15,483 nt of DNA from Prevotellaceae bacterium (GTDB lineage: Bacteria; Bacteroidota; Bacteroidia; Bacteroidales; Paludibacteraceae). Where the stretch lies: NCBI GenBank assembly GCA_031255055.1, contig JAIRTG010000039.1:1-15483 (forward strand), in the 5' to 3' direction. This document shows, piece by piece, positions 1 to 7,030 of the stretch (position 1 is the stretch's first letter; every line of letters begins with the position of its first letter). The translations under genes and the position numbers were made by a program. The notes under the pieces are model-generated. The model did not search any database. It saw only the letters and a program-made list of their open reading frames with translations, and was not told the DNA's origin.

Positions 1-17
1 TCGCCCGTCAATGGTCG

Positions 18-270
18 GGTACATTCCATTCTAATGTCACGATGCGTGCCCTAGTAATGGAACGATGCGTGCCATTCTAAAGGCACGATGCGTGCCATTC
101 TAAAGGCACGATGTGTTCCATTCTAAAGGCACGATGCGTGTCCTAGTAATGGAACGATGTGTGCCCTAGTAATGGAACGATGCGTGCCCTAGTAATGGAA
201 CGATGCGTGCCCTAGTAATGGAACGATGCGTGCCCTGGTAAGGATATGATGCGTGCTATTGGAATGGACA
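18..270. repeat. 23-bp tandem repeat array, mosaic of two unit types
   Basis: A core GATGCGTG recurs with an exact 23-base period, starting at 41, 64, 87, 110, 133, 156, 179, 202, 225 and 248, with a degenerate unit before (18-40) and fading similarity after 270. The rest of each unit is one of two types: CCCTAGTAATGGAAC (units at 41, 133, 156, 179, 202, degenerate at 225) or CCATTCTAAAGGCAC (64, 87, 110, degenerate at 18). Junctions such as GGCAC-GATGC-GTGCC are short inverted repeats. There are no unique spacers, so this is not CRISPR, and 23 is not a multiple of three, so it is not a coding repeat. The array may begin before the window. Function unknown. Confidence 0.93.
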
Positions 271-344
271 AGTGTATGTCCCAATAATGGCGAGATGAAT
301 AGAACGATAATTGTGATGTGGAAACACTAAACAGGGTGGATGGA

Positions 345-376
345 AAAGCAAAGGGGATGCAATTTCTTGCATCCCC
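345..376 (-). terminator. Rho-independent terminator of the HU-like/DUF4469 gene
   Basis: A perfect 10-bp inverted repeat, GGGGATGCAA (353-362) and TTGCATCCCC (367-376), encloses a 4-base loop. Read on the minus strand it is followed by TTTTGCTTTT, giving a classic intrinsic terminator. It lies 31 bases past the stop codon of the minus-strand gene ending at 408. Confidence 0.88.
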
Positions 377-407
377 AGGCAATTACAAGTAGTATACATA
401 ACAGCCG

Positions 408-1109
408 TCAAACAACTGTTATTTCTTTATTAAGTGTGGTTGAACGGGGATCTTTTAATAGTTTTGAGCCGGAGTATTGTGTGGTAATTTTAATGGTCAC
501 TGTTTTGCCCGATACCATCTGCGGAGCAATAACCATCAGTTCCGACCGGTTGTTGACAATAATGTCTACTTTCGGCACGTCATAGACTATTCCCGGGTCT
601 TCCGTGTCGATGAACCGAACGCCAACCGTTGGTTCCGTACCTGCGATTCTCACATTGTGACCGCTAATTTTCACCGTACCGCCGCTTGTTACCTTATCGT
701 TGGTGGTATCGCTTTTCACATCGTGCACAAAGTCAATGCTTATCGGGTTGACCGCTTCGACATGTCGCAAGGTTATCTTCTTGGCTGCTTCGGTCACCTT
801 TTTCGACGGCGTAACCCGGACAACGGCTTCTTTCGGAAGTTCGCCTTCTCCGTATACGCCCGGTATGGTCGGATGATAGTGCGCAAGCTGCATGTTGACC
901 GAATGACCCGCCCGGATCCATTCCAACTGTATTTCCGCTGCTGCTTGCAGCATAGCCAGCGCTTCGGGCCGGCTGATACCCATGTTACGTTGCACGATGG
1001 CATCCGCCAAATCATTTTCCGTATAAGAATGTTGATTCACCACACGTGCCCGGCGGTCATTGTTATTCTCTTTGGTAAGAGGATTGTTTTCTAATACGTA
1101 GTCGATCAT
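408..1109 (-). CDS. HU-like DNA-binding domain / DUF4469 protein
   Basis: A 233-residue protein. Residues 1 to about 125 resemble the N-terminal HU/IHF-like DNA-binding domain found in many Bacteroidales hypothetical proteins: 'NQHSYTENDLADAIVQRN', then a helix with 'RPEALAMLQAAAEI', then 'GVYGEGELPKEAVVRVTPSK'. Residues from about 140 form a beta-rich C-terminal domain of the DUF4469 type ('GGTVKISGHNVRIAG', then 'VDIIVNNRSELMVIAPQMVSG'), probably with an immunoglobulin-like fold. There is no signal peptide or membrane segment. The family is common in Bacteroidales; a nucleoid or DNA-associated role is inferred from the HU-like half and is not shown for this protein. The gene is monocistronic here, with its own promoter (1235-1266) and terminator (345-376), and has an unusually long leader of about 120 bases. 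The family assignment is from remembered sequence similarity; the exact function is unknown. Confidence 0.85.
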   Translation of the reverse strand: MIDYVLENNPLTKENNNDRRARVVNQHSYTENDLADAIVQRNMGISRPEALAMLQAAAEIQLEWIRAGHSVNMQLAHYHPTIPGVYGEGELPKEAVVRVTPSKKVTEAAKKITLRHVEAVNPISIDFVHDVKSDTTNDKVTSGGTVKISGHNVRIAGTEPTVGVRFIDTEDPGIVYDVPKVDIIVNNRSELMVIAPQMVSGKTVTIKITTQYSGSKLLKDPRSTTLNKEITVV

Positions 1110-1234
1110 AACAGTCTACTTTTATATGAATTTAGAAATTAATATTTTCGTTTACGGAACCTTGTCCGTTCATCCGTTCAACGGAAGATCAAATCGAATA
1201 AACGGTTGTCATCTTGTGTTTCAAGTTGCGGGGA

Positions 1235-1266
1235 CAAAAGTATAAAAATAGTTTGGATGATCCAAA
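1235..1266 (-). promoter_or_regulatory. Bacteroidota-type promoter for the HU-like/DUF4469 gene
   Basis: On the minus strand TTTG (1263-1266), 20 bases, then TACTTTTG (1235-1242) match the Bacteroidota -33/-7 consensus. Predicted transcription start is near 1228, leaving a leader of about 120 bases before the start codon at 1109. Confidence 0.65.
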
Positions 1267-1453
1267 TATACGGACAAAAATATTAGCAGGGTGCGTCAGC
1301 GCGTTTTTTTTTGCGTGTTTTTTGACAGAACCTTTTGCGCCTGTCGACCGTTGCCCGTCGAAAAACAACGCCTTGCACGCTCCTGAAAACGAGCATGAAG
1401 CCACAAATTCGGCAAAACCTCATCCGCCCCAAAACTTCTAACTGTTATTGCCA

Positions 1454-1482
1454 TTGCTTGTCGATTATAATTCGTACTTTTG
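1454..1482 (+). promoter_or_regulatory. Bacteroidota-type promoter for asnS
   Basis: TTG at 1454-1456, an 18-base spacer, then TACTTTTG at 1475-1482, matching TAnnTTTG. The predicted start of transcription is near 1489, about 25 bases before the chosen asnS start codon at 1514. This supports 1514 over the in-frame ATG at 1448, which lies upstream of the promoter. Confidence 0.7.
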
Positions 1483-1513
1483 CGCACTTAATTTTAAAAT
1501 TATCGCACTATTT

Positions 1514-2950
1514 ATGAAAAGAACAAAAATTATAGACATCTTCAGGGCACGGACTTTCGGTTTTGAAGTGAACGTAAAAGGATGGGTACGTACATCGCGC
1601 GGAAACAAACAGGTGACTTTTATCCTGTTGAACGACGGTTCGACCATGCACAGTCTACAGATTGTGGTCGACAGAACCCAGTTTGACGAGGCATTACTCC
1701 GCAGGGTAACAACCGGCGCCGCCCTGTCCGTCACCGGCAAAATTGTAGAATCGATGGGCTGCGAACAAAATGCAGACCTGGTCGCCAAAAGTATCGAAAT
1801 CGTCGGCGATTGCGACCCTGTTCGCTATCCCCTTCAACCCAAAAGACATTCGCTCGAATTTCTGCGAGAAATCGCCCATCTACGCTTCAGGACAAATACA
1901 TTCGGCGCCATCGCCCGAATCCGACATGCGGTGACGTATGGCATCCACAGCTTTTTTACCTCAAAAGGCTTCGTCAACATTCATACACCCATCATCACCG
2001 CCTCGGACGCCGAAGGCGCAGGAGAAACCTTTCGCGTCACGACGCTGAACCTCGAAAACCCACCGCGAAACAGTCAGGGACAAATCGACTATCGACGCGA
2101 CTTCTTCGGCAAATCGACCAACCTGACCGTCTCGGGACAACTCGAAGGCGAACTGGCGGCGATGGGACTGTCCGACATCTATACCTTCGGGCCAACCTTC
2201 AGGGCCGAAAAGTCAAACACCTCCCGGCACCTGGCCGAATTCTGGATGGTCGAACCCGAAATGGCTTTCTACGACCTGAAAGATAATATGAACCTGGCGG
2301 AAGAATTCCTCCGATACCTCCTCAACTACACAATGAGCACTTGTATGGAAGAACTCAAATTCCTGAGCAGAAGACAAGGGGAGGAAGAAAAAAATAAAAA
2401 ACCGGAAGAACGCAGTATGGAACTGCTCCGAAAACTCGACTATGTACAGCGATTCGAGTTCATGCGACTGACCTACGACGATGCCATCGAAATTCTTCAA
2501 GACTTGGAACCGAGCGACAAAGAACAATTCAAATACCAAATCCAATACGGAGACGACCTCCAAAGCGAACACGAACGTTTTCTCGTCGAAAAATACTTCC
2601 GACAACCCATCATCATCACCGACTACCCGAAAGAAATAAAAGCATTCTATATGAAACAAAATCCGGACGGAAAAACCGTTCGGGCAATGGATGTCCTTTT
2701 TCCGCAAATCGGCGAAATCATCGGCGGCTCCCAGCGAGAAGAAAATTACGACAAACTGCTCAACAGAATGAAAGAACTGGGTATCCCCGAAAAAGAAATG
2801 TGGTGGTACCTGGAAACACGTCGATTCGGTTCCGTGCCCCACAGCGGTTTCGGACTCGGTCTCGACCGCTTCCTCCAGTTTGTAACCGGAATGTCAAACA
2901 TCCGCGACGTAATTCCGTTTCCCCGCACACCGAACAATGTCGAATTTTGA
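1514..2950 (+). CDS. asnS: Asparaginyl-tRNA synthetase
   Basis: Class IIb aminoacyl-tRNA synthetase that charges tRNA(Asn) with asparagine using ATP in the cytoplasm. With the start at 1514 it is 478 residues, close to the usual 460-470. An OB-fold anticodon-binding domain spans about residues 18-100 ('VKGWVRTSRGNKQVTFILLN'). The catalytic domain follows, with motif 2 at about 229-249 ('FRAEKSNTSRHLAEFWMVEP') and motif 3 at about 445-453 ('GFGLGLDRF'), then 'IPFPRTP' near the C-terminus. The 'SNTSRHLAEFWMVEPE' form of motif 2 points to AsnRS rather than AspRS or LysRS. A longer frame opens at 1448, but those 22 residues overlap the predicted promoter and precede the conserved 'MKRTKI' start. 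A charged Lys/Glu-rich insertion sits at about 288-302, as seen in relatives. No terminator is seen after the gene, so read-through into korAB is possible. Confidence 0.97.
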   Translation: MKRTKIIDIFRARTFGFEVNVKGWVRTSRGNKQVTFILLNDGSTMHSLQIVVDRTQFDEALLRRVTTGAALSVTGKIVESMGCEQNADLVAKSIEIVGDCDPVRYPLQPKRHSLEFLREIAHLRFRTNTFGAIARIRHAVTYGIHSFFTSKGFVNIHTPIITASDAEGAGETFRVTTLNLENPPRNSQGQIDYRRDFFGKSTNLTVSGQLEGELAAMGLSDIYTFGPTFRAEKSNTSRHLAEFWMVEPEMAFYDLKDNMNLAEEFLRYLLNYTMSTCMEELKFLSRRQGEEEKNKKPEERSMELLRKLDYVQRFEFMRLTYDDAIEILQDLEPSDKEQFKYQIQYGDDLQSEHERFLVEKYFRQPIIITDYPKEIKAFYMKQNPDGKTVRAMDVLFPQIGEIIGGSQREENYDKLLNRMKELGIPEKEMWWYLETRRFGSVPHSGFGLGLDRFLQFVTGMSNIRDVIPFPRTPNNVEF

Positions 2951-2978
2951 TTTATGACTAATTTTAAGGCAAGAATAT

Positions 2979-2986
2979 TACTTTTG
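2979..2986 (+). promoter_or_regulatory. Bacteroidota-type -7 element for korAB
   Basis: TACTTTTG, a perfect TAnnTTTG match, 103 bases before the korA start codon. No convincing -33 TTG lies at the normal spacing; the nearest TTTG (2946-2949) is 29 bases upstream, which is too far. Predicted transcription start is near 2993, at the foot of the stem-loop at 2997-3036. Confidence 0.6.
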
Positions 2987-2996
2987 CACCGATTTC

Positions 2997-3036
2997 GTCG
3001 CCGTCACCGATCAACCCGTTATCGACCGACGGCGAC
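2997..3036 (+). promoter_or_regulatory. Stem-loop in the korAB 5' leader
   Basis: GTCGCCGTC (2997-3005) and GACGGCGAC (3028-3036) are perfect 9-bp complements. Inside them CGAT (3008-3011) pairs with ATCG (3021-3024), leaving a 9-base loop. No T-run follows, so it is not an intrinsic terminator for asnS. Its place right after the predicted korAB transcription start suggests a 5' stabilising or regulatory hairpin; the function is inferred. Confidence 0.6.
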
Positions 3037-3089
3037 AAACACAATGTAAAGTAAACATCAATTACAGCATCAATCTTAATAAAAACAAC

Positions 3090-4934
3090 ATGGAACAAAC
3101 AAAATTGAAAGAAATGGGACAGGTTGTCGTCCGTTTTTCCGGCGATTCGGGAGACGGCATGCAACTGACCGGAACACTGTTTTCCAATCTTTCGGCCATC
3201 TTAGGAAACGAAATATCGACCTTTCCCGACTTTCCGGCCGAAATTCGTGCGCCGCAGGGAACCGTCGGCGGCGTATCCGGATTTCAGGTTCATTTGGGAG
3301 CAGGTCGCATCTACACACCGGGCGACGACGCCGACGTACTGGTAGCGATGAACCCCGCAGCATTAAAAGTCAATGCCAAAGGCGTAAAAAAGATGGGCGT
3401 CATCATTTTCGACACCGACTCCTTTCGCGAATCGGATCTGAGAAAAGCACAATTCGAAACCGACAATCCGTTTGAAGAATCGGGTCTTTCCGACACCGTT
3501 CAACTGCTGCCCGTCGCCCTGACATCACTGACAAAAAAAGCCTTAGAAAACCTTCATCTCGACAACAAAGCGGTCGTCCGCAGCAAGAACATGTTTGCGT
3601 TAGGACTAGTTTGCTGGCTATTCAACCGTCCCGTCGACAGGGCTATTCACTTTCTTGAAAACAAATTCGGCAAAAAACCCGACATTCTCCATGCAAACAT
3701 CAAAGTCCTGACCGACGGTTACAACTACGGAAACAACGTCGACCTTTCGATCTCAACCGTCGTGATCGAAAAATCGACCGACGTCCCGAAAGGAAAATAC
3801 ACAAGCATTTCGGGCAACAAAGCTGCCGCCTACGGCCTGATTGCCGCCGCCGAAAAAGCAGGATTACCCTTATTCCTCGGCAGCTACCCCATTACACCCG
3901 CCACCGACATCATGCAAGAACTGGCACAACGGAAGGACTTAGGCGTAAAAGTGGTGCAGGCCGAAGACGAAATTGCCGGCATCACCACCGCAATCGGAGC
4001 AGCATTTGCCGGTTCGCTGGCGGCAACCAATACCTCAGGACCCGGATTAGCCTTAAAATCGGAAGCCATCGGATTAGCAGTAATGGCCGAACTGCCCTTA
4101 GTCATCATCGACGTACAACGCAGCGGCCCCTCAACCGGTATGCCAACAAAAACAGAACAAACCGACCTGCTGCAAGCACTATACGGTCGCAACGGTGAGA
4201 GTCCCGTCGCAGTAATAGCAGCAAGCACGCCCCACGACTGTTTCCACTACGCATACATGGCCTCAAAAATAGCGTTGGAACACACAACCCCCGTCATTTT
4301 GCTCACCGACGCCTTCATCGGCAACGGTTCCTCTCTCTGGAAGCTACCCAAATCGGCCGACTTGCCGGAAATCCATCCTCACACCGTAAAAGCAGGGATG
4401 GAAGGATGTAAAGTCGTTGCACGCAACAACACCACAAAGGCTCGTTACTGGAGTTTCCCCGGCATGGAAGGTTTTATGCACCGCAACGGAGGCTTGGAAA
4501 AAGACTATTACACAGGCAGCATTTCGACCGACCCGGTCAACCATCAGAAAATGGTAGACATGCGTGAAGAAAAAATCAGCTACATCAGTCAAGTGATTCC
4601 CGAAGCCAAAGTAGAAGGAAACGAAAACGCCGACATCTTAGTCATCGGTTGGGGCGGGACCTACGGCCACCTAAAAGCCGCAGTTGCCGAAATGAATCAA
4701 AAAGGAAACAAATTCGGACTACTGCATTTCAACTACATCAATCCGCTTCCGAAAAATGCGGCAGCGCTCATCCGCCGATACAAAAAAGCGATCGTATGCG
4801 AATTAAACAGCGGTCAGTTTGCCTCATTCCTGCGTTCAAAGGTAACGGGAGTCACATTTTTGCAATACAACAAAGTACAGGGACAGCCGTTCACCGTATC
4901 CGAATTAGTAGAACATTTTGACACTTTACGCTAA
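3090..4934 (+). CDS. korA: 2-oxoglutarate (2-oxoacid):ferredoxin oxidoreductase, fused gamma-alpha subunit
   Basis: A 614-residue subunit of the enzyme that converts 2-oxoglutarate and CoA to succinyl-CoA and CO2 while reducing ferredoxin. In anaerobes this replaces the 2-oxoglutarate dehydrogenase complex, or runs in reverse. Residues 1 to about 195 are the gamma domain ('VVVRFSGDSGDGMQLTG', 'FPDFPAEIRAPQGT'). From about 245 comes the alpha (pyrimidine-binding) domain, with 'YPITP' at 266-270, 'QAEDEIAG' at about 290-297, 'NTSGPGLALKSEAIGLA' and 'QRSGPSTGMPTKTEQ' at 343-357. The gamma-alpha fusion and the last motif are typical of KorA-type enzymes; related enzymes may use other 2-oxoacids, so substrate is inferred. 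korB follows after 15 bases, and the two form an operon ending at the terminator at 6001-6039. The leader carries a stem-loop. Confidence 0.94.
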   Translation: MEQTKLKEMGQVVVRFSGDSGDGMQLTGTLFSNLSAILGNEISTFPDFPAEIRAPQGTVGGVSGFQVHLGAGRIYTPGDDADVLVAMNPAALKVNAKGVKKMGVIIFDTDSFRESDLRKAQFETDNPFEESGLSDTVQLLPVALTSLTKKALENLHLDNKAVVRSKNMFALGLVCWLFNRPVDRAIHFLENKFGKKPDILHANIKVLTDGYNYGNNVDLSISTVVIEKSTDVPKGKYTSISGNKAAAYGLIAAAEKAGLPLFLGSYPITPATDIMQELAQRKDLGVKVVQAEDEIAGITTAIGAAFAGSLAATNTSGPGLALKSEAIGLAVMAELPLVIIDVQRSGPSTGMPTKTEQTDLLQALYGRNGESPVAVIAASTPHDCFHYAYMASKIALEHTTPVILLTDAFIGNGSSLWKLPKSADLPEIHPHTVKAGMEGCKVVARNNTTKARYWSFPGMEGFMHRNGGLEKDYYTGSISTDPVNHQKMVDMREEKISYISQVIPEAKVEGNENADILVIGWGGTYGHLKAAVAEMNQKGNKFGLLHFNYINPLPKNAAALIRRYKKAIVCELNSGQFASFLRSKVTGVTFLQYNKVQGQPFTVSELVEHFDTLR

Positions 4935-4949
4935 AAACCACGAAAAGTT

Positions 4950-5969
4950 ATGGAATCCACAAATATAAAACAGTTCACTCCCAAAGATTTCAAAAGCGAC
5001 CAATACGTTCGCTGGTGTCCCGGTTGCGGCGACCATGCGATCGTAAATGTCTTACAAAAAGCGATGGCCGAAATCGGTATCGAACCGCACGAAACAGCCG
5101 TTATTTCCGGCATCGGATGCTCCTCCCGTCTGCCCTACTACATGAGCAGCTATGGTTTTCACACCATTCACGGACGCGGAGCCGCCATTGCAACAGGTGT
5201 AAAAATAGCCAATCCGCGGCTACAAGTTTGGCAGATAACCGGCGACGGCGACTGTCTGGCCATTGGCGGCAATCACTTCATCCACAGCGTCCGTCGCAAC
5301 GTCGACATCAACGTATTACTCTTCAACAATCAGATCTACGGATTGACAAAAGGACAATATTCGCCCACGACCAAGAAAGGTTTTGTAACGAAATCCTCAC
5401 CTTTTGGTACCGTAGAGCGTCCCTTTCGTCCGGCGGAATTAACCATCGGTTCACGCGGTACTTTCTTTGCCCGGACGCTCGACGTCGACCTGAAAACCAA
5501 TCAACATGTCATGATTGCAGCGGCAAAACACAAAGGAACATCCATTATCGAATGTCTTGTCAACTGCATCATTTTCAACAACGGCGCACACAACTGGATA
5601 TCGGACAAAGCCACACGTGCCGACCGTACCATTTTACTGGAAGACGGCAAACCGATGATTTTCGGCTCGGAACGTAACAAAGGACTGGTGTTGGACGGAT
5701 TAGATTTGAAAGTTGTAACGATAGGAGAAGGAGGCATCACCGAGAGCGACATACCGATACACAGAGTCGACACAGAAGACCCCACCTTACACCTCAAATT
5801 AGCGATGATGGAAGGACCCGACAAACCGATAGCCGTAGGTGTTATCCGCGACATTCCCGCCGAAGCCTACGACAAAGCAGTTGAAGAACAAATCAGCAGC
5901 GTACAGGCACGTTCAAAAATCAAGACATTTGACGATTTGATGGACGCAATGGAGCAATGGGAAATGTAG
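4950..5969 (+). CDS. korB: 2-oxoglutarate (2-oxoacid):ferredoxin oxidoreductase, beta subunit
   Basis: A 339-residue thiamine-diphosphate-binding beta subunit that partners the product of the gene just upstream. 'RWCPGCGDHAI' (21-31) carries the conserved N-terminal cysteines C23 and C26; C57 in 'GIGCSS', and C202 or C206, are further candidate ligands for the [4Fe-4S] cluster that hands electrons to ferredoxin. The TPP/Mg motif runs from 'GDGDCLAIGGNH' (98-109) to 'NNQIYGLTKGQYSPT' (126-140). 'CLVNCIIFNNG' lies at about 202-212. Length is normal for the family. The cell is expected to make an A/B heterodimer or heterotetramer in the cytoplasm. No delta ferredoxin-like subunit gene is present in this window, so a separate ferredoxin must accept the electrons. 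Confidence 0.95.
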   Translation: MESTNIKQFTPKDFKSDQYVRWCPGCGDHAIVNVLQKAMAEIGIEPHETAVISGIGCSSRLPYYMSSYGFHTIHGRGAAIATGVKIANPRLQVWQITGDGDCLAIGGNHFIHSVRRNVDINVLLFNNQIYGLTKGQYSPTTKKGFVTKSSPFGTVERPFRPAELTIGSRGTFFARTLDVDLKTNQHVMIAAAKHKGTSIIECLVNCIIFNNGAHNWISDKATRADRTILLEDGKPMIFGSERNKGLVLDGLDLKVVTIGEGGITESDIPIHRVDTEDPTLHLKLAMMEGPDKPIAVGVIRDIPAEAYDKAVEEQISSVQARSKIKTFDDLMDAMEQWEM

Positions 5970-5986
5970 TAACTATAATTTAAAGG

Positions 5987-5998
5987 CTCGTATACGAG
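5987..5998. repeat. 12-bp perfect palindrome between korB and its terminator
   Basis: CTCGTATACGAG is self-complementary and sits 17 bases after the korB stop, just before the terminator stem. It could be part of the 3' mRNA structure or a protein-binding site; nothing in the sequence decides. Confidence 0.5.
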
Positions 5999-6000
5999 AG

Positions 6001-6039
6001 AAGCCGTTGAAAGGTACTAATCTTTCAGCGGTTTTTTTT
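6001..6039 (+). terminator. Rho-independent terminator of korAB
   Basis: CCGTTGAAAG (6004-6013) pairs with CTTTCAGCGG (6022-6031) over 10 bp with one G-T pair, around an 8-base loop, and is followed by eight T (6032-6039). It is 31 bases past the korB stop. Confidence 0.92.
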
Positions 6040-6129
6040 GGTATACCGCGCATGACCACCGGCCTCGACGGTACAAGTCCGTAACGGGCAATATCATTCG
6101 GTTAAGGCATAGCACTATCTGCCCTTGTC

Positions 6130-6257
6130 GTCTTCCTTCCGGAAAGATCAAGAGAAAGAGAAAGAGAATTAGGGGGGGGGGAAGTCTCCCCCTCGCTACA
6201 GCCCGCTACGCGGTCTTCCGCTACCCCCTCTGCGGGGCTCCGCCCCGCAACGCCCCG
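6130..6257. repeat. Left GC-rich inverted arm
   Basis: This stretch matches the reverse complement of 7031-7155 over about 110-120 bases with scattered mismatches and a short indel near 6140-6150. It contains an (AGAGAA)-rich run, ten G in a row (6172-6181), and an internal hairpin TGCGGGGC / GCCCCGCA (6231-6249) with a 3-base loop. Confidence 0.88.
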
Positions 6258-6263
6258 AAGATA

Positions 6264-6356
6264 GTGATTAGTGTTTAGTGATTAGTGATTAATGATTAAT
6301 TGTTAAACATGGCGAACTTGCTAATCACTAATCACTAATCACTAATCACTAATCAC
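6264..6356. repeat. Facing heptamer arrays GTGATTA / TAATCAC
   Basis: The left side has GTGATTA at 6264, 6278 and 6285 with a variant GTGTTTA at 6271. The right side has five perfect TAATCAC in a row at 6322-6356. The two arrays are reverse complements and can form a stem of about 28 bp around a loop of about 30 bases. The same heptamer also ends each 107-bp unit. Confidence 0.9.
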
Positions 6357-6460
6357 TTTCATATAACTACCCTGTAACTATCTGCTATGAATAGTATTTG
6401 CAAGGCTGCGCCGAAAGTTATTCCTTTTTTGTACTTGACAAAATATAGAGGGGGACTAAT
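6354..6460. repeat. 107-bp repeat, copy 1
   Basis: Starts CACTTTCATATAACTACC and ends TAGAGGGGGACTAAT. It is directly followed by copy 2 and differs from it at a few positions (for example TTTGCAAGG against GTTGCATGG) and in the length of a T-run. No open frame spans it. Confidence 0.93.
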
Positions 6461-6568
6461 CACTTTCATATAACTACCCTGTAACTATCTGCTATGAATA
6501 GTAGTTGCATGGCTGCGCCGAGAGTTATTCTTTTTTTTGCACTTGACAAAATATAGAGGGGGACTAAT
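6461..6568. repeat. 107-bp repeat, copy 2
   Basis: Same unit in direct tandem with copy 1. The T-run is eight long against six in copy 1, which makes it 108 bases. It ends at the TAATCAC heptamer just before the 42-bp array. Confidence 0.93.
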
Positions 6569-6586
6569 CACTAATAGTAGTCTTTG

Positions 6587-6865
6587 GGAAAGGATGTAAG
6601 TCCTGCTGCAAGTCGGATTTAGTCCTCGAGGAAGGGTACAAGTCCTGCTGCAAGTCGGATTTAGTCCTCGGGGAAGGGTGCAAGTCCTGCTGCAAGTCGG
6701 ATTTAGTCCTCGTGGAAGGGTGCAAGTCCTGCTGCAAGTCGGATTTAGTCCTCGGGGAAGGTTGCAAGTCCTACTGCATGTCAGATTTAGTCCTCGGGGA
6801 AGGTTGCAAGTCCTGCTGCAAGTCGGATTTAGTCCTCGGGGAAGGATGCAAGTCCTGCTGCAAGG
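6587..6865. repeat. 42-bp tandem repeat array, seven units
   Basis: AAGTCCTGCTGC recurs at 6598, 6640, 6682, 6724, 6766, 6808 and 6850, an exact 42-base period. Units are nearly identical; most changes lie in the GGGGAAGGNTGC linker, and the fifth unit has CTACTGCATGTCAGA instead of CTGCTGCAAGTCGGA. Because 42 is divisible by three, several frames stay open by chance. One plus-strand frame reads a Cys-rich 14-residue repeat (CKSCCKSDLVLGEG), but it has no ATG and no promoter. The minus-strand frame is stopped by the fifth-unit variant. I therefore treat it as noncoding. There are no spacers, so it is not CRISPR. Confidence 0.93.
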
Positions 6866-6902
6866 CCATCCGACTTACCGCTATATATGTTGGTTTAATA
6901 AA

Positions 6903-7009
6903 CGCTTTCATATAACTACCCTGTAACTATCTGCTATGAATAGTATTTGCATGGCTGCGCCGAAAGTTATTCCTTTTTTGCACTTGACAAAATATAGAGG
7001 GGGACTAAT
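6903..7009. repeat. 107-bp repeat, copy 3
   Basis: Third direct copy of the unit, separated from copy 2 by the 42-bp array. It keeps the TTTGCATGG and six-T forms, so it mixes features of copies 1 and 2. It ends in ACTAATCACTATTTAATCAC, again at the heptamer. Confidence 0.93.
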
Positions 7010-7030
7010 CACTATTTAATCACTGTCTTA

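Noticed and set aside
477..1094. 205-residue plus-strand frame
   Set aside because: It lies wholly antisense to the HU-like/DUF4469 gene, has no recognisable domain and a low-quality His/Arg-rich composition.
1285..1310. Terminator-like GCG-rich sequence before nine T's
   Set aside because: The possible stem is only 3-4 bp, and there is no plus-strand gene upstream for it to end.
1214..1441. 75-residue plus-strand frame between the DUF4469 gene and asnS
   Set aside because: No promoter, no homology that I recognise, and it covers the minus-strand promoter. I see only the two outward promoters in the 404-base gap 1110-1513.
1448..1513. Earlier in-frame ATG of asnS
   Set aside because: The extra 22 residues overlap the predicted promoter at 1454-1482 and are not part of the AsnRS N-terminus.
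2213..2842. 209-residue minus-strand frame
   Set aside because: Antisense to asnS within its catalytic domain, Phe-rich and without family features.
6564..6767. Minus-strand repeat protein (RTKSDLQQDLHPSP units)
   Set aside because: The frame is stopped by TAG in the fifth 42-bp unit; no promoter or signal is present. It is a by-product of a repeat length divisible by three.
6587..6865. CRISPR array
   Set aside because: Units of 42 bp follow each other directly with no unique spacers, and there are no cas genes. The same holds for the 23-bp array at 18-270.
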